Numbered from the stretch's first letter, positions 26,670 to 37,963 are shown. The stretch: DNA of 64,000 nt from an uncultured Marinomonas sp. (GCA_947493575.1 CANLRQ010000001.1:1-64000); one strand, 5' to 3'. Notes: generated from the sequence alone by a model not told the origin. Numbers and translations are program-made.

Positions 26670-26689
26670 TACTGTAAAAATAGACAGTT
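26670..26689. promoter_or_regulatory. LexA (SOS) box of uvrA
   Basis: TACTGTAAAAATAGACAGTT has the CTG-N10-CAG core and flanking bases of the gammaproteobacterial LexA operator. It overlaps the -35 of the uvrA promoter and lies between uvrA and the divergent yajR-ssb pair. In E. coli a LexA box likewise sits between uvrA and ssb. Confidence 0.9.
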
Positions 26690-26710
26690 ATTTTAACAAA
26701 TACGTATAAT
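26681..26710 (+). promoter_or_regulatory. uvrA promoter
   Basis: -35 TAGACA (26681-26686), 18 bp spacer, -10 TATAAT (26705-26710). The -35 is inside the LexA box, so LexA should block RNA polymerase. Confidence 0.75.
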
Positions 26711-26743
26711 GATTTTTATGTTTGATTACAGGGTCGGAGACAA

Positions 26744-29569
26744 ATGGATAATATCACCATTCGAGGGGCGCGTACCCATAACCTCAAAAATATTGACCTA
26801 GATATCCCAAGGGATAAACTCATCGTCATAACTGGTCTTTCTGGCTCAGGAAAATCGTCTTTAGCATTCGACACACTTTATGCTGAGGGGCAAAGGCGCT
26901 ATGTTGAATCTCTATCAACTTATGCACGCCAATTTTTATCAATGATGGAAAAACCGGATATTGACCATATTGAAGGCCTTTCTCCAGCTATTTCCATTGA
27001 GCAAAAGTCCACATCCCATAACCCTAGATCTACCGTGGGAACCATTACAGAGATATACGATTATCTACGATTATTATTTGCTCGAGCAGGTCAACCAAGG
27101 TGCCCTGATCACGGAGAGCCATTAGAAGCACAAACCATTTCACAAATGGTTGATAAAGTCCTCTCTTTACCTACTGATACAAAGCTTATGCTCTTGGCTC
27201 CAGTGGTTAAAGACCGTAAAGGTGAACATCTACACACTATTAATGATTTATTGTCTAAAGGCTTTATTAGAGCTCGAATAGACGGACTTGTTGTTGATTT
27301 AGATGATGCTCCAGCTTTGGAGAAAAATAAAAAACACACAATTGAAGTAGTAATAGATCGCTTTAAAGTAAGGGATGATTTACAACTTCGCTTAGCCGAA
27401 TCGTTCGAAACATGCCTAACATTATCTGATGGTATAGCCAAAGTGATTGATATGGACTCTCCTGAAGAGGCTCATATTTTTTCAAGTAAATTTGCCTGCC
27501 CAGTATGCGGCTATAGCATTACCGAGCTCGAGCCAAGACTGTTTTCATTTAATAACCCAAATGGGGCTTGTCCAACATGTGACGGTTTAGGTACACATCA
27601 ACTATTCGACTCAAGCCTTATCGTTGTGGATGACACATTAACTCTCGCTGAAGGTGCAATTAGAGGATGGGGAAGGCGGAGCATATTCTATTTCCAACAG
27701 TTACAAGCTCTTGCAAAACATTATGACTTTGATATTGATCAACCTTTTAAAGATATTTCAGAGAAGCATAAAAAGCACATACTAAATGGCTCAGGTAAAG
27801 ATAAGATTTCTTTTGTTTATATCAATGAACGTGGCGATAAAATGACACGTTCTCATGCATTTGAAGGCGTTATCCCAAATTTACAGCGACGCTATCATGA
27901 GACAGAGTCGGATTCAGTACGTGATGATTTATCTCAATATATTAGCGTTCAAGCATGTCCCGAGTGTCATGGTGCACGCTTAAATAAAGCCGCTAGAAAC
28001 GTTTTTATAGAAGAGTTAACCATTCCTGAAATAACATCTAAGCCGATTGCAGATTGTTTAAATTATTTTGAGAATTTAACGTTAGAAGGAGCTAAAGGAG
28101 AGATCGCAGCAAAAATCTTAAAAGAGATACGTGATCGCTTAACATTTCTTGCCAATGTTGGCTTGGAATACTTAACTCTAGACCGTAAAGCAGACTCATT
28201 ATCTGGCGGTGAAGCGCAACGGATACGACTTGCCAGTCAAATTGGAGCTGGTTTAGTCGGAGTAATGTACATTTTAGACGAGCCATCTATTGGATTACAT
28301 CAAAGAGATAACGAGCGCCTAATTGCTACGCTTACCCGATTAAGGGATCTTGGAAATACAGTTATAGTCGTTGAACACGATGAGGATGCAATACGAGTTG
28401 CAGACTTTGTTGTGGATATCGGCCCCGGTGCAGGAATTCATGGTGGACAAGTTATTGCCCATGGAACTCCTGAAGATGTCATGAACAATCCAAACTCTAT
28501 TACCGGTCAGTTTCTGAATGGAACACGTAAAATAAACCTCCCTGAACAGAGAATAAAAGCAAAAGACGGTCTTCATTTGTCTTTATTTGGTGCCCAAGGA
28601 AATAACCTTAATAACGTTGATTTACACATCCCAGTTGGAGTAATGACGTGTGTCACTGGCGTTTCTGGATCAGGTAAATCAACGTTGATTAATAGTACTC
28701 TTTACCCTTTAGCTGCAACGGCACTGAACGGTGCAACCACATTAAAAGCATCACCATTTGATCGCATTGAGGGCTTCGAGCATTTTGATAAATGTGTAGA
28801 CATTGATCAAAGCCCAATAGGAAGAACTCCACGCTCTAATCCAGCAACATATACTGGTATTTTTACCCCAATGAGAGAGCTATTCTCTGCAACACAAGAA
28901 GCTCGCTCTAGAGGGTATAAACCTGGGCGATTTAGTTTCAACGTAAAGGGTGGCCGTTGCGAAGCATGTCAGGGTGATGGTGTTATAAAGGTTGAAATGC
29001 ATTTTTTACCGGATGTATATGTACCTTGCGATATTTGTAAAGGGAAACGTTATAACAGAGAGACATTAGAAATACAGTATAAGGGAAAAAATATTCATGA
29101 CTGCTTGGAAATGACAATCGAAGATGCAAGAGAGTTCTTTGACCCTGTACCTTCCATTGCAAGAAAGCTACAAACATTAATGGATGTAGGCCTTGGTTAC
29201 ATACGGTTAGGTCAATCAGCTACAACTTTGTCTGGTGGGGAAGCTCAAAGAGTTAAATTATCTAAAGAACTATCTAAGAGAGATACCGGACAAACCTTAT
29301 ACATTTTAGATGAACCAACAACTGGATTACATTTCTCAGATATTGAACAATTATTAAAAGTCCTACATCGATTACGCGATCACGGCAATACTGTAGTCGT
29401 CATCGAACATAACTTAGATGTAATTAAAACCGCAGACTGGATTATTGATTTAGGGCCTGAAGGAGGAAGCGGAGGCGGATACATTTTAGGGGAGGGGACC
29501 CCTGAACACATCTCTAATATTGAAACGTCACACACCGCAAGGTTCTTAAAGCCTTTATTAGAAATCTAG
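26744..29569 (+). CDS. uvrA: UvrABC excision nuclease subunit A
   Basis: Damage-recognition ATPase of nucleotide excision repair. 941 residues with two ABC modules: Walker [17 protein letters not shown] (about 31) and [17 protein letters not shown] (about 640), and signatures [16 protein letters not shown] and [15 protein letters not shown]. Zinc sites include CPVCGYS ... CPTC in the first half and CEACQGDG ... [10 protein letters not shown] in the second. GGAG lies before the ATG. SOS control is indicated by the LexA box. No uvrB or uvrC is in the window. Confidence 0.99.
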   Translation: MDNITIRGARTHNLKNIDLDIPRDKLIVITGLSGSGKSSLAFDTLYAEGQRRYVESLSTYARQFLSMMEKPDIDHIEGLSPAISIEQKSTSHNPRSTVGTITEIYDYLRLLFARAGQPRCPDHGEPLEAQTISQMVDKVLSLPTDTKLMLLAPVVKDRKGEHLHTINDLLSKGFIRARIDGLVVDLDDAPALEKNKKHTIEVVIDRFKVRDDLQLRLAESFETCLTLSDGIAKVIDMDSPEEAHIFSSKFACPVCGYSITELEPRLFSFNNPNGACPTCDGLGTHQLFDSSLIVVDDTLTLAEGAIRGWGRRSIFYFQQLQALAKHYDFDIDQPFKDISEKHKKHILNGSGKDKISFVYINERGDKMTRSHAFEGVIPNLQRRYHETESDSVRDDLSQYISVQACPECHGARLNKAARNVFIEELTIPEITSKPIADCLNYFENLTLEGAKGEIAAKILKEIRDRLTFLANVGLEYLTLDRKADSLSGGEAQRIRLASQIGAGLVGVMYILDEPSIGLHQRDNERLIATLTRLRDLGNTVIVVEHDEDAIRVADFVVDIGPGAGIHGGQVIAHGTPEDVMNNPNSITGQFLNGTRKINLPEQRIKAKDGLHLSLFGAQGNNLNNVDLHIPVGVMTCVTGVSGSGKSTLINSTLYPLAATALNGATTLKASPFDRIEGFEHFDKCVDIDQSPIGRTPRSNPATYTGIFTPMRELFSATQEARSRGYKPGRFSFNVKGGRCEACQGDGVIKVEMHFLPDVYVPCDICKGKRYNRETLEIQYKGKNIHDCLEMTIEDAREFFDPVPSIARKLQTLMDVGLGYIRLGQSATTLSGGEAQRVKLSKELSKRDTGQTLYILDEPTTGLHFSDIEQLLKVLHRLRDHGNTVVVIEHNLDVIKTADWIIDLGPEGGSGGGYILGEGTPEHISNIETSHTARFLKPLLEI

Positions 29570-29589
29570 ACGTTAAAAATAATGGAGAA

Positions 29590-29625
29590 AAAGCGCTTTA
29601 ACTTACTAAACAGTTAAAGCGCTTT
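29590..29625. terminator. Stem-loop after uvrA
   Basis: AAAGCGCTTTAAC and GTTAAAGCGCTTT form a perfect 13 bp stem, 20 bp past uvrA, without a U-tract. A stronger bidirectional terminator follows at 29642-29672. Confidence 0.6.
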
Positions 29626-29641
29626 AACAAAATATAGGCAT

Positions 29642-29672
29642 AAAAAAACCAGACACTAGGTCTGGTTTTTTT
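29642..29672. terminator. Bidirectional terminator between uvrA and rplQ
   Basis: ACCAGAC/GTCTGGT stem with loop ACTAG, with seven A before and seven T after. It ends the alpha operon (minus) and backs up uvrA (plus). Confidence 0.93.
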
Positions 29673-29685
29673 AGAAAGATAAAGC

Positions 29686-30072
29686 TTATTCAGCAGAATC
29701 TTCAACGTCAACAACTGGTCTATCAACCAATTCAACGTATGCCATTGGAGCATTATCACCAGCGCGGAATCCACATTTAAGAATGCGAATATATCCACCT
29801 GGGCGAGCTTGGTAACGAGGACCAAGTTCAGAGAATAACTTACCAACAGCATCTTTGCTACGAGTACGTGAGAAAGCTAAACGACGATTCGCTACAGAAT
29901 CATTTTTAGCTAAAGTAATCAGTGGCTCAGCAACGCGACGAAGTTCTTTGGCTTTCGGCAACGTAGTTTTAATAACTTCGTGCTCGAATAAAGAAGCAGC
30001 CATATTTTTAAACATCGCTTTACGGTGCGAGCTAGTACGGTTTAAGTGACGTCCACTCTTACGATGACGCAT
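29686..30072 (-). CDS. rplQ: 50S ribosomal protein L17
   Basis: 128 residues beginning [20 protein letters not shown], the L17 signature; it lines the exit-tunnel side of the 50S subunit. It is the last gene of the alpha operon (rpsM-rpsK-rpsD-rpoA-rplQ), 42 bp after rpoA, with a terminator 14 bp downstream. Confidence 0.99.
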   Translation of the reverse strand: MRHRKSGRHLNRTSSHRKAMFKNMAASLFEHEVIKTTLPKAKELRRVAEPLITLAKNDSVANRRLAFSRTRSKDAVGKLFSELGPRYQARPGGYIRILKCGFRAGDNAPMAYVELVDRPVVDVEDSAE

Positions 30073-30114
30073 TATAAATTCCTTACCAAACTACAGTGGT
30101 CAGGGAACAATGAC

Positions 30115-31119
30115 CTAGCGAGCTAGTACCTTGCTATCGTCTTTTAAACTAGCTGGTGGCCAGTTTTCCAAACGCATCCCCAAAGACAAACCACGCTGTG
30201 CTAAAACATCTTTGATCTCAGTCAACGATTTCTTACCTAAGTTAGGCGTCTTAAGAAGCTCAACTTCAGTACGTTGTATTAAATCACCGATGTAATAAAT
30301 GTTCTCTGCTTTTAAACAGTTAGCACTTCGAACGGTTAATTCAAGATCATCAACCGGGCGCAGCAAAATTGGATCAATTTCATCCTCTTCTTCTACAACT
30401 GCAGGTTCACTTTCGCTCTCAAGAGCAACAAAAACTGCAATTTGTTGTTGTAGAATAGTAGCTGCACGACGAATCGCTTCTTCAGGGTCAATAGTACCAT
30501 TAGATTCAATGTCTAAGACAAGTTTATCTAAATCAGTACGTTGCTCTACACGAGCATTCTCGACACTGTAAGCAACTCTACGTACAGGGCTGAATGAAGC
30601 ATCCAGCTGCAAGCGACCAATAGGACGAGTCTCATCATCACTTGCAATACGAGCATCAGCAGGCTCATAACCACGACCACGAGCAACTCGAATCTGCATA
30701 TTTAATTCAGCAGACTCATCTAAGTGTGCAATAACATGATCAGGGTTAGCAATCTCAGCGTCAGCAACTAACTGGATATCACCAGCAGTAACAACACTAG
30801 GACCTTTTTTACATAAAGTAAGAGTTGCTTCATCTTGCCCGTGTAGAGCGATCGCAACTCCTTTCAGGTTAAGAAGAACTTCAATAACGTCTTCTTTTAC
30901 CCCTTCAATTGCGCTGTATTCATGCAATACACCGTCGATTTCAACTTCAACAATTGCACAACCAGGCATTGAAGATAACAGAATGCGGCGTAGAGCATTA
31001 CCCAAAGTGTGTCCAAAACCACGTTCTAATGGTTGAAGAGTGACTTTGGCGCGCGTCTTGCCCAATTCCTGAACTTCAATGTTGCGTGGGGTTAACAATT
31101 CGCTCACTGAACGCTGCAT
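30115..31119 (-). CDS. rpoA: RNA polymerase alpha subunit
   Basis: 334 residues from [13 protein letters not shown], with AGGTGGA upstream. The N-terminal domain (about 1-235) holds [22 protein letters not shown] for dimerisation. The C-terminal domain (about 250-325) holds [18 protein letters not shown], including the UP-element-binding arginine, and [14 protein letters not shown]. The linker is acidic (EEEDE) and a little longer than in E. coli. Penultimate gene of the alpha operon, so core polymerase and ribosome synthesis are tied together. Confidence 0.99.
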   Translation of the reverse strand: MQRSVSELLTPRNIEVQELGKTRAKVTLQPLERGFGHTLGNALRRILLSSMPGCAIVEVEIDGVLHEYSAIEGVKEDVIEVLLNLKGVAIALHGQDEATLTLCKKGPSVVTAGDIQLVADAEIANPDHVIAHLDESAELNMQIRVARGRGYEPADARIASDDETRPIGRLQLDASFSPVRRVAYSVENARVEQRTDLDKLVLDIESNGTIDPEEAIRRAATILQQQIAVFVALESESEPAVVEEEDEIDPILLRPVDDLELTVRSANCLKAENIYYIGDLIQRTEVELLKTPNLGKKSLTEIKDVLAQRGLSLGMRLENWPPASLKDDSKVLAR

Positions 31120-31152
31120 AGATCCACCTATTTCTTCTCCCAAAAGGCAACC

Positions 31153-31773
31153 TTACTTAGAGTAAAGTTCAACTATTAGGTTTTCATTAATTTCAGCTGA
31201 CAAATCGCCACGCTCTGGAATTGACTTATAAACAGCTTCTAGTTTAGTAGAGTCTGTTTCAATCCAATGAGCAGGAGTACGATTCTTAGCTAGCTCAAGT
31301 GCATTTTGTACTCGAAGCTGCTTCTTAGCTTTTTCACGAATAGATACAACGTCACCAGCTTTAAGTTGGAAAGACGCAATATTTACTGTTGCTCCATTAA
31401 CTAGAACACCTTTGTGTCCAACTAATTGACGAGCTTCGGCACGTGTAGCGCCGAAACCTGCACGGTAAACAACATTATCCAAACGAGACTCAAGAAGTTG
31501 TAACAAGTTTTCACCTGTTGCACCTTTAATGCGAGCAGCGCTTTTATAATAATTACGGAACTGTTTCTCAAGGATGCCGTACGTACGACGAACCTTTTGT
31601 TTTTCACGTAACTGTAAACCATAATCAGATAAGCGACCACGACGTGCGCCGTGAACTCCTGGAGCTGCTTCTAATTTACATTTTGATTCTAGAGCACGTG
31701 AGCCGCTCTTTAATTGCAAGTCCGTACCTTCACGACGAGACAACTTACAAGTTGGACCAATATAACGAGCCAT
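31153..31773 (-). CDS. rpsD: 30S ribosomal protein S4
   Basis: 206 residues, [19 protein letters not shown]; primary 16S binder and 5'-domain assembly initiator. The S4 RNA-binding domain (about 95-155) includes [20 protein letters not shown]. There is no zinc-type four-cysteine N-terminus. In E. coli S4 represses the alpha operon by binding the rpsM leader, and the leader here also folds. Confidence 0.99.
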   Translation of the reverse strand: MARYIGPTCKLSRREGTDLQLKSGSRALESKCKLEAAPGVHGARRGRLSDYGLQLREKQKVRRTYGILEKQFRNYYKSAARIKGATGENLLQLLESRLDNVVYRAGFGATRAEARQLVGHKGVLVNGATVNIASFQLKAGDVVSIREKAKKQLRVQNALELAKNRTPAHWIETDSTKLEAVYKSIPERGDLSAEINENLIVELYSK

Positions 31774-31789
31774 GTATCTGTCTCCTCAA

Positions 31790-32182
31790 TTAAACGCGAC
31801 GTTTTTTAGGTGGACGGCAACCATTATGAGGTATTGGCGTCACATCTGTAATGTTATTAATACGCAGGCCTAATGCATTTAATGCACGAACTGCGGACTC
31901 ACGACCAGGGCCAGGGCCTTTGATCATAACGTCTACGTTTTTTAAACCGAATTCTTGAGCAACAGCACCGGCACGTTCAGCAGCAACTTGAGCTGCGAAA
32001 GGCGTACTTTTACGAGATCCGCGAAAACCAGAACCACCTGCAGTAGCCCAAGACAATGCATTGCCTTGGCGATCGGTGATAGTCACAATAGTGTTGTTAA
32101 AAGATGCGTGTACATGAGCAACACCATCAACAACTGTCTTTTTGACTTTTTTCTTGGTATTGCGCGTAGCTGGCTTAGCCAT
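31790..32182 (-). CDS. rpsK: 30S ribosomal protein S11
   Basis: 130 residues with [18 protein letters not shown] and the C-terminal [14 protein letters not shown] typical of S11, a platform protein of the 30S subunit near the mRNA exit. It lies 16 bp before rpsD and 68 bp after rpsM in the alpha operon. Confidence 0.99.
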   Translation of the reverse strand: MAKPATRNTKKKVKKTVVDGVAHVHASFNNTIVTITDRQGNALSWATAGGSGFRGSRKSTPFAAQVAAERAGAVAQEFGLKNVDVMIKGPGPGRESAVRALNALGLRINNITDVTPIPHNGCRPPKKRRV

Positions 32183-32250
32183 ATTGCACTTTTCCTATGT
32201 TAAATGCTCAGCTCTAGTACACTTAGTAACTAGAGCGAAACGCGTTGATA

Positions 32251-32607
32251 TTACTTACGAATAGGCTTACGAGGGCCTTTACGTGTACGAGCGTTCGTTT
32301 TGGTACGTTGACCACGAACAGGTAGGCTGCGACGGTGACGAATACCGCGATGACAGCCCATATCCATCAGACGTTTGATAGACATGCTTAGTTCACGTCG
32401 AAGATCACCTTCAACTGTGTACTTACCAACTTCTCCGCGCAATTGGTCAAGAACTTCATCGTTCAATGAACCAATTTTTGCTGTCTCCTGAACCCCAGTA
32501 GCCGCACAAATAGCGCGTGAACGGGTGCGACCGATTCCGAAGATATAAGTCAGAGAAATGACCGCATGTTTATTGTCAGGAATATTGACACCGGCTATAC
32601 GGGCCAT
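32251..32607 (-). CDS. rpsM: 30S ribosomal protein S13
   Basis: 118 residues, [16 protein letters not shown] ... [18 protein letters not shown], the 30S head protein that contacts the P-site tRNA and the L5 bridge. It is the first gene of the alpha operon behind its own promoter, and its leader carries a perfect small hairpin. Confidence 0.99.
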   Translation of the reverse strand: MARIAGVNIPDNKHAVISLTYIFGIGRTRSRAICAATGVQETAKIGSLNDEVLDQLRGEVGKYTVEGDLRRELSMSIKRLMDMGCHRGIRHRRSLPVRGQRTKTNARTRKGPRKPIRK

Positions 32608-32628
32608 TCACTTTACTCCGTTGTTTAG

Positions 32629-32643
32629 GGTGATAACATCACC
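32629..32643 (-). promoter_or_regulatory. Hairpin in rpsM leader
   Basis: GGTGAT, 3 nt, ATCACC: a perfect 6 bp stem about 22 nt upstream of the rpsM start and just after the alpha promoter. It could be part of an S4-responsive structure, by analogy with E. coli; the analogy is not shown by the sequence. Confidence 0.45.
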
Positions 32644-32666
32644 ACTTTGCTTTCATTAGGGCGGCG

Positions 32667-32695
32667 ATTATGCCGTTTTTCAACAAACAAATCAA
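32667..32695 (-). promoter_or_regulatory. Alpha operon promoter
   Basis: Minus strand: -35 TTGATT (32690-32695), 17 bp spacer, -10 CATAAT (32667-32672), then CGCCGCCC. It lies between rpmJ and rpsM and would start alpha-operon RNA near 32660. Confidence 0.75.
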
Positions 32696-32724
32696 CCACC
32701 CTGCTCATCATTGAGATAATTTGT

Positions 32725-32838
32725 TTAACCTTGACGTTGTTTATGTCTCGGTTCTGAACAAATCACTCGAACTGAACCGTTACGACGAACGATTTTACAG
32801 TTACGACAGATTTTTTTAACAGATGCACGTACTTTCAT
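32725..32838 (-). CDS. rpmJ: 50S ribosomal protein L36 (zinc-binding form)
   Basis: 37 residues, [20 protein letters not shown] and on to RHKQRQG. C11, C14, C27 and H32 form the zinc ribbon of the C+ form. It lies 19 bp after secY at the end of the spc operon, its normal place. Confidence 0.98.
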   Translation of the reverse strand: MKVRASVKKICRNCKIVRRNGSVRVICSEPRHKQRQG

Positions 32839-32857
32839 GTTCAACTCCAACCTATGC

Positions 32858-34189
32858 TTAGCGCATAAGGCCATTTGGACCATAACCAGTCAGATTAGAT
32901 TTCTTCATTAATGATTCGTATTGATGGCTCATTAAATGGCTTTGTACTTGCGTCATGAAATCCATAACCACAACAACTACGATTAACATAGAGGTTCCAC
33001 CGAAGTAGAAGGGCACATTCCATGCAACAACAAAGAACTGAGGCATCAAGGACACTAAAGTGATATATAAAGCACCAAATAGTGTCAATCGAGTCATTAC
33101 ACCGTCAATATACCGAGCAGTATGATCGCCTGGCCGAATTCCCGGTAAAAAAGCACCGGATTTTTTTAAGTTATCTGCTACATCTTTAGGGTTAAACACA
33201 AGAGCTGTATAGAAGAAGCAAAAGAATACAATTGCTATCGAAAATAACAGCACATAAAGTGGTTGCCCTGGAGCAAGAGCTAAAGAGACATCTTGAAGCC
33301 ACTCCATCCCTTCACCTTGACCAAACCATTGGCCAATTGAAGCAGGGAAAAGCAAAATACTTGAAGCGAAAATTGGAGGAATAACACCTGCCATATTCAC
33401 TTTAAGTGGTAGATGACTTTTTTGTGCAGCAAATACTTTCTTACCTTGCTGACGTTTAGCGTAGTTAACTGTAATGCGACGCTGCCCTCTTTCAATAAAG
33501 ACAACAAAAGCAACAGTTGCTACAGCCATTATACCGATCAACAATAAGGCAAGAATATTTATATCACCTTGACGAGCCGATTCAAAAGATCTGCCTAGCG
33601 CAGAAGGCAACCCAGCAACGATACCAGCAAAGATCAGTATAGAAATACCATTACCGATGCCTTTTTCAGTTACCTGCTCACCTAGCCACATTAAGAAAAC
33701 AGTACCAGATACAAGAGTAATTACAGCAACTGCATAAAACTCTATACCACTGGTAAACGAAATCCCTTGACTTGCTAGGCCAACCGCCATACTAGCAGAC
33801 TGAACCAACGCAAGAAGAACGGTACCATAACGAGTATACTGAGTGATTTTACGTCGCCCAGCTTCTCCTTCCTTCTTGAGTTGTTCTAGCTGCGGACTAA
33901 CTACCGTTAACAACTGCATAATAATAGAGGCAGAAATATAAGGGAGTATACCTAGCGCAAAGATACTCATGCGCTCCAGAGCCCCACCCGAGAATACATT
34001 AAACAAACTCAGGATTGTGCCTTCATTTTGATCAAATAAAGCAGACAAACGATCAGGGTTAATACCTGGTACCGGAATGTGTGCACCTATTCTATATACA
34101 ATAATTGCCAAAAACACAAAACGAATACGAGACCAAAGTTCTCCTAGTCCTTTTTGCGCATTTGCAGGTAGTGAGCCACGCTTTGCCAT
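32858..34189 (-). CDS. secY: Protein translocase subunit SecY
   Basis: Channel subunit of the Sec translocon, 443 residues with ten transmembrane spans. Recognisable stretches are [30 protein letters not shown] and the cytoplasmic loop [19 protein letters not shown]. It is one base after rplO in the spc operon. Its partner secE lies about 25 kb away in this window; secG is not here. Confidence 0.99.
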   Translation of the reverse strand: MAKRGSLPANAQKGLGELWSRIRFVFLAIIVYRIGAHIPVPGINPDRLSALFDQNEGTILSLFNVFSGGALERMSIFALGILPYISASIIMQLLTVVSPQLEQLKKEGEAGRRKITQYTRYGTVLLALVQSASMAVGLASQGISFTSGIEFYAVAVITLVSGTVFLMWLGEQVTEKGIGNGISILIFAGIVAGLPSALGRSFESARQGDINILALLLIGIMAVATVAFVVFIERGQRRITVNYAKRQQGKKVFAAQKSHLPLKVNMAGVIPPIFASSILLFPASIGQWFGQGEGMEWLQDVSLALAPGQPLYVLLFSIAIVFFCFFYTALVFNPKDVADNLKKSGAFLPGIRPGDHTARYIDGVMTRLTLFGALYITLVSLMPQFFVVAWNVPFYFGGTSMLIVVVVVMDFMTQVQSHLMSHQYESLMKKSNLTGYGPNGLMR

Positions 34190-34624
34190 TTATTCCTCGA
34201 CTTTTCCGCCAGCAGCTTCAATTGCAGCACGAGCACCTTTAGTCACTTTAAGACCACGCACGGTAACAGCTTTGTCGATAGAACCAGACAAAATAACACG
34301 CGCAGTTTTAATTTGATGACCAAAAATATCAGCATTAATCAAAGCAGCTAAATCAATAACTTCAGCATTTACAGATGCTAATTCACCTAAGCGAACCTCA
34401 GCAACATATTTTGCCTGACGCGAAGTAAAACCGAATTTAGGCAAACGTTTTTGTAAAGGCATTTGACCACCTTCAAAACCAGGACGTACAGAACTACCTG
34501 AACGAGACTTAAGACCTTTATGGCCACGTCCACCTGTTTTACCTAATCCGCTACCCATACCACGTCCACGACGTTTAGCTGTAGGTTTGCTACCTTCGGC
34601 AGGTTTAATAGTATTTAAGAACAT
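34190..34624 (-). CDS. rplO: 50S ribosomal protein L15
   Basis: 144 residues. The glycine/arginine-rich N-terminal extension ([18 protein letters not shown]) threads into 23S rRNA in known structures, and a globular C-terminal domain follows. Directly adjacent to secY and one base after rpmD in the spc operon. Confidence 0.99.
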   Translation of the reverse strand: MFLNTIKPAEGSKPTAKRRGRGMGSGLGKTGGRGHKGLKSRSGSSVRPGFEGGQMPLQKRLPKFGFTSRQAKYVAEVRLGELASVNAEVIDLAALINADIFGHQIKTARVILSGSIDKAVTVRGLKVTKGARAAIEAAGGKVEE

Positions 34625-34625
34625 T

Positions 34626-34811
34626 TTATTCCCCTACCACCTTAACCATGTAATAAACTTTGTTAACCATTCCGCGAACAGAAGGAGTATCTTCTAATTC
34701 ACGACGCTGGCCGACTTTACGTAAACCTAAACCCTCAACAGTTGCACGGTGCTTAGGAAGACGACCGATCGGACTGCGGGTTAGTTCAACTGTGATGGTT
34801 GCATTTGCCAT
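34626..34811 (-). CDS. rpmD: 50S ribosomal protein L30
   Basis: 61 residues with [20 protein letters not shown] and LGLRKVGQ, the L30 ferredoxin-like fold. It lies 6 bp after rpsE in the spc operon. Confidence 0.98.
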   Translation of the reverse strand: MANATITVELTRSPIGRLPKHRATVEGLGLRKVGQRRELEDTPSVRGMVNKVYYMVKVVGE

Positions 34812-34817
34812 AACACA

Positions 34818-35318
34818 TTACCCCAAAATTTGATCGACTGACTTACCACGTTTAGCTGCAATTTGCTCTGGAGCTTGCATATCCTGCAAACCTTTAACTG
34901 TTGCGCGAACAACGTTAACTGGGTTTGTAGAGCCGTAACATTTAGCTAAAACGTTGTGAATGCCTGCAATTTCAAGAACCGCACGCATTGCACCACCTGC
35001 AATAATACCTGTACCCTGAGAAGCTGGCTGCATATAAACTTTAGATGCGCCATGAGCCGCTTTAACAGGATATTGAAGAGTATCACCATTTAGTTGAACA
35101 GTAATCATGTTGCGACGAGCTTGTTCCATAGCTTTTTGAATTGCTTGAGGAACTTCACGCGCTTTACCACGACCAAAACCAACTTTACCATTACCATCAC
35201 CAACCACTGTTAAAGCTGTGAAAGAGAAGATTCGACCACCCTTAACAACTTTAGCTACACGGTTGACTTGAACTAGCTTCTCTTGGAGGTCGCTAGTTTG
35301 TTGTTCGTTAACTGCCAT
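34818..35318 (-). CDS. rpsE: 30S ribosomal protein S5
   Basis: 166 residues with the N-terminal double-stranded RNA-binding domain ([20 protein letters not shown]) and the C-terminal domain ([15 protein letters not shown]). It sits at the mRNA entry channel and affects decoding accuracy. 10 bp after rplR. Confidence 0.99.
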   Translation of the reverse strand: MAVNEQQTSDLQEKLVQVNRVAKVVKGGRIFSFTALTVVGDGNGKVGFGRGKAREVPQAIQKAMEQARRNMITVQLNGDTLQYPVKAAHGASKVYMQPASQGTGIIAGGAMRAVLEIAGIHNVLAKCYGSTNPVNVVRATVKGLQDMQAPEQIAAKRGKSVDQILG

Positions 35319-35328
35319 TTGCTACCCC

Positions 35329-35679
35329 TTAGAACTCTAGACCGGCTTCACGAGCAGCGTCAGCCAAAGCTTGAACACGACCGTGGTATTTAAAACCAGA
35401 ACGATCAAAAGCGACCGTTGTGATACCTGCTTCTTTAGCGCGAGCAGCAATTAAAGTGCCTACTTTTACAGCAGCGTCTTTATTACCAGTTGCGTCTGAA
35501 CGCAGATCGCCATCCAAAGTAGAAGCGCTAGCTAGCACCTCACTTCCGCATGGAGAAATAACTTGTGCATACATGTGACGAGGTGTGCGATGTACAGTAA
35601 GACGATGCGCACCCAACTCACGAATATGTAAACGTGCGCGACGCGCGCGACGAATTCGAGACTGTTTTTTAGTGTTCAT
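35329..35679 (-). CDS. rplR: 50S ribosomal protein L18
   Basis: 116 residues, [20 protein letters not shown], with the [20 protein letters not shown] motif; binds 5S rRNA with L5. 10 bp after rplF in the spc operon. Confidence 0.99.
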   Translation of the reverse strand: MNTKKQSRIRRARRARLHIRELGAHRLTVHRTPRHMYAQVISPCGSEVLASASTLDGDLRSDATGNKDAAVKVGTLIAARAKEAGITTVAFDRSGFKYHGRVQALADAAREAGLEF

Positions 35680-35689
35680 GAATACTTAC

Positions 35690-36223
35690 CTACTTCTTCT
35701 TAGCTTCTTTACGACGAACAATCTCGTCAGAATAACGAACACCTTTACCTTTATATGGTTCAGGAGGACGAAAACCACGAACTTCAGCAGCAACTTGACC
35801 AATAACTTGCTTATCAATACCACGAAGTACAACTTCTGTTTGAGAAGCACATTCAGCAGTAACGCCAGCAGGTAATTCATATTCAACAGGATGAGAAAAA
35901 CCTAAGCTAAGGTTTAATACATTACCTTTTACTACTGCACGATAACCAACACCTTGCAATAATAATCTTTTTTCAAACCCCTGACTTACACCAAGAACCA
36001 TGTTATTCACTAGTGAACGCATAGTTCCAGCCAGTGCACGACTCTGTTTTGCTCCATCGCGAGGAACAAATGTAAGAACATTATCTTGCTGAGCGACTTC
36101 AACATTTTGATGGGCATTTAACTCTAATGTACCTTTGCCGCCTTTAACGACTAAGTGTTGACCATTTAGAGTTACATCTACACCAGCAGGAAGAGTCACG
36201 GGACTTTTAGCAACACGAGACAT
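35690..36223 (-). CDS. rplF: 50S ribosomal protein L6
   Basis: 177 residues, two repeated domains; [19 protein letters not shown] at the start and [14 protein letters not shown] near the end, the L6 signature. It supports the base of the GTPase-associated region near the sarcin-ricin loop. 8 bp after rpsH. Confidence 0.99.
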   Translation of the reverse strand: MSRVAKSPVTLPAGVDVTLNGQHLVVKGGKGTLELNAHQNVEVAQQDNVLTFVPRDGAKQSRALAGTMRSLVNNMVLGVSQGFEKRLLLQGVGYRAVVKGNVLNLSLGFSHPVEYELPAGVTAECASQTEVVLRGIDKQVIGQVAAEVRGFRPPEPYKGKGVRYSDEIVRRKEAKKK

Positions 36224-36231
36224 ACTAACTC

Positions 36232-36624
36232 CTAGAATACAGTGCAGATTACTTCGCCACCAATACCAGCGGCACGAGCCGCACGGTCTGTCATAACACC
36301 TTTTGAGGTTGAAATGATCGCAACACCTAAACCAGCTTCAACCTTTGGAAGAGTTGCAGCAGTTTTGTATTGACGCAAACTTGGACGAGAAGCGCGTTTA
36401 ATTACTTCAATAACTGGCTTACCTTCGAAATATTTAAGATCGATAGTAAGAGTCGGTTTAGTTTCTTCTGTTACAGAAAAATCAGTTACATAACCTTCTT
36501 CACAAAGAACAGAAGCAACCGACACCTTCATTTTAGATGAAGGCATGCTAACAGATGTTTTTGAAGCCATCTGTGCATTACGAATACGTGTAAACATATC
36601 CGCAAGTGTATCTTGCATACTCAT
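36232..36624 (-). CDS. rpsH: 30S ribosomal protein S8
   Basis: 130 residues, [18 protein letters not shown] ... [19 protein letters not shown]. Primary 16S binder and, in E. coli, translational repressor of the spc operon through a site near rplE. Here rpsH follows an unusually long 129 bp gap after rpsN that contains a good promoter. Confidence 0.99.
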   Translation of the reverse strand: MSMQDTLADMFTRIRNAQMASKTSVSMPSSKMKVSVASVLCEEGYVTDFSVTEETKPTLTIDLKYFEGKPVIEVIKRASRPSLRQYKTAATLPKVEAGLGVAIISTSKGVMTDRAARAAGIGGEVICTVF

Positions 36625-36672
36625 TTAAGAGCTCCTAATTTAAAACCATTGTGCAGCAAATAGAGCTCGCGC

Positions 36673-36701
36673 ATAGTACAGAACAGCGAACGAAATGTCC
36701 A
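36673..36701 (-). promoter_or_regulatory. Internal spc-operon promoter before rpsH
   Basis: Minus strand: -35 TGGACA (36696-36701), 17 bp spacer, -10 TACTAT (36673-36678), then GCGCG. It lies in the 129 bp rpsN-rpsH gap and would start RNA near 36666, about 42 nt before the S8 start. The G/C discriminator resembles stringently controlled promoters. Confidence 0.62.
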
Positions 36702-36753
36702 GTAAAACTGAACATCCCTTCACTGCAATGTAATATGATCGTGATCTACTTGC

Positions 36754-37059
36754 TTACCAACTAGCTTTCTTCAAGCCAGGAACATCACCACGCATAGCTG
36801 CTTCGCGCAGTTTGATTCGTGACAAACCAAACTTACGATAAACACCATGTGGGCGACCCGTTACTTGACAACGGTTACGCTGGCGAGAAGAAGATGAATC
36901 ACGTGGTAAAGCCTGCAACTTCAACGTTGCTTCCCACTTTTCATCATCAGATGCGTTAACATCGCTAATAATCGCTTTTAGTGCAGCACGCTTTTCAGCA
37001 TACTTTGCAACTAGTTTTGTGCGTTTTGCTTCGCGCTGAATCATTGAAATTTTTGCCAT
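36754..37059 (-). CDS. rpsN: 30S ribosomal protein S14
   Basis: 101 residues, the long zinc-free form: one cysteine only ([20 protein letters not shown]) instead of CxxC-x12-CxxC. It lies 12 bp after rplE in the spc operon. Confidence 0.99.
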   Translation of the reverse strand: MAKISMIQREAKRTKLVAKYAEKRAALKAIISDVNASDDEKWEATLKLQALPRDSSSSRQRNRCQVTGRPHGVYRKFGLSRIKLREAAMRGDVPGLKKASW

Positions 37060-37071
37060 GATTCTTACCTC

Positions 37072-37611
37072 TTATTTCTTGAAAGGGAAACTAAAGGCGG
37101 CTAGCAAAGCACGACCTTCTTCGTCGGTACGAGCAGTAGTTGTAATGGTAATATCCATACCGCGTACACGGTCTACTTTATCGTAATCGATTTCAGGGAA
37201 GATGATCTGCTCTTTAACACCCATACTATAGTTACCACGACCATCAAATGACTTTGGATTTAAGCCACGGAAGTCACGAATACGAGGAATAGCAACATCA
37301 ACCAAACGGTCGAAGAAATCCCACATACGCTCACCGCGCAAAGTCACTTTACAACCGATAGGGTACCCATCACGGATTTTAAAGCCTGCAACTGATTTAC
37401 GAGCTTTAGTAACGACAACTTTTTGGCCGCTCAAAGCTTGCAAATCATTAACCGCATTTTCAAGAAGTTTCTTGTCAGCGATAGCTTCACCTACACCCAT
37501 ATTTAATGTAATTTTAGTGATTTTAGGCACTTCCATTACATTTTTGTAGCCAAACTGTTCAGACAGATTTGCTACTACTTGATCTTTATAAACTTGCTTA
37601 AGTCTCGCCAT
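37072..37611 (-). CDS. rplE: 50S ribosomal protein L5
   Basis: 179 residues with [11 protein letters not shown] and [20 protein letters not shown]; binds 5S rRNA and forms the bridge to S13. 17 bp after rplX. In E. coli the S8 repressor site lies at this junction; I cannot confirm a copy by eye. Confidence 0.99.
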   Translation of the reverse strand: MARLKQVYKDQVVANLSEQFGYKNVMEVPKITKITLNMGVGEAIADKKLLENAVNDLQALSGQKVVVTKARKSVAGFKIRDGYPIGCKVTLRGERMWDFFDRLVDVAIPRIRDFRGLNPKSFDGRGNYSMGVKEQIIFPEIDYDKVDRVRGMDITITTTARTDEEGRALLAAFSFPFKK

Positions 37612-37628
37612 GGCTATAATTCTCGCTC

Positions 37629-37946
37629 TTAGGCGTCAATCGCTTCACTGTTGGATTTGAAAATACGTACTTTAGTACCATCTTCAGTCACTTTAAAGCC
37701 GACGCGATCCGCTTTTCCTGTAGCTGCATTAAATATAGCTACATTTGAAACCTGGATAGGTGCTTCTTTTTCAACGATACCGCCAGTCGTACCCTTCATT
37801 GGGTTTGGCTTTTCATGTTTCTTCATCATATTGATGCCAGAAACAAGAACACGGTTTTCGTCAACAACCTTAACAACTTTGCCGCGCTTGCCTTTATCTT
37901 TACCAGCAATTACAACAACTTCGTCATTACTTTTGATTTTACGCAT
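37629..37946 (-). CDS. rplX: 50S ribosomal protein L24
   Basis: 105 residues with an N-terminal KOW motif ([20 protein letters not shown]); an early 23S assembly protein near the tunnel exit. 17 bp after rplN. Confidence 0.99.
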   Translation of the reverse strand: MRKIKSNDEVVVIAGKDKGKRGKVVKVVDENRVLVSGINMMKKHEKPNPMKGTTGGIVEKEAPIQVSNVAIFNAATGKADRVGFKVTEDGTKVRIFKSNSEAIDA

Positions 37947-37963
37947 ATTTAGCCCCCTCTCTC

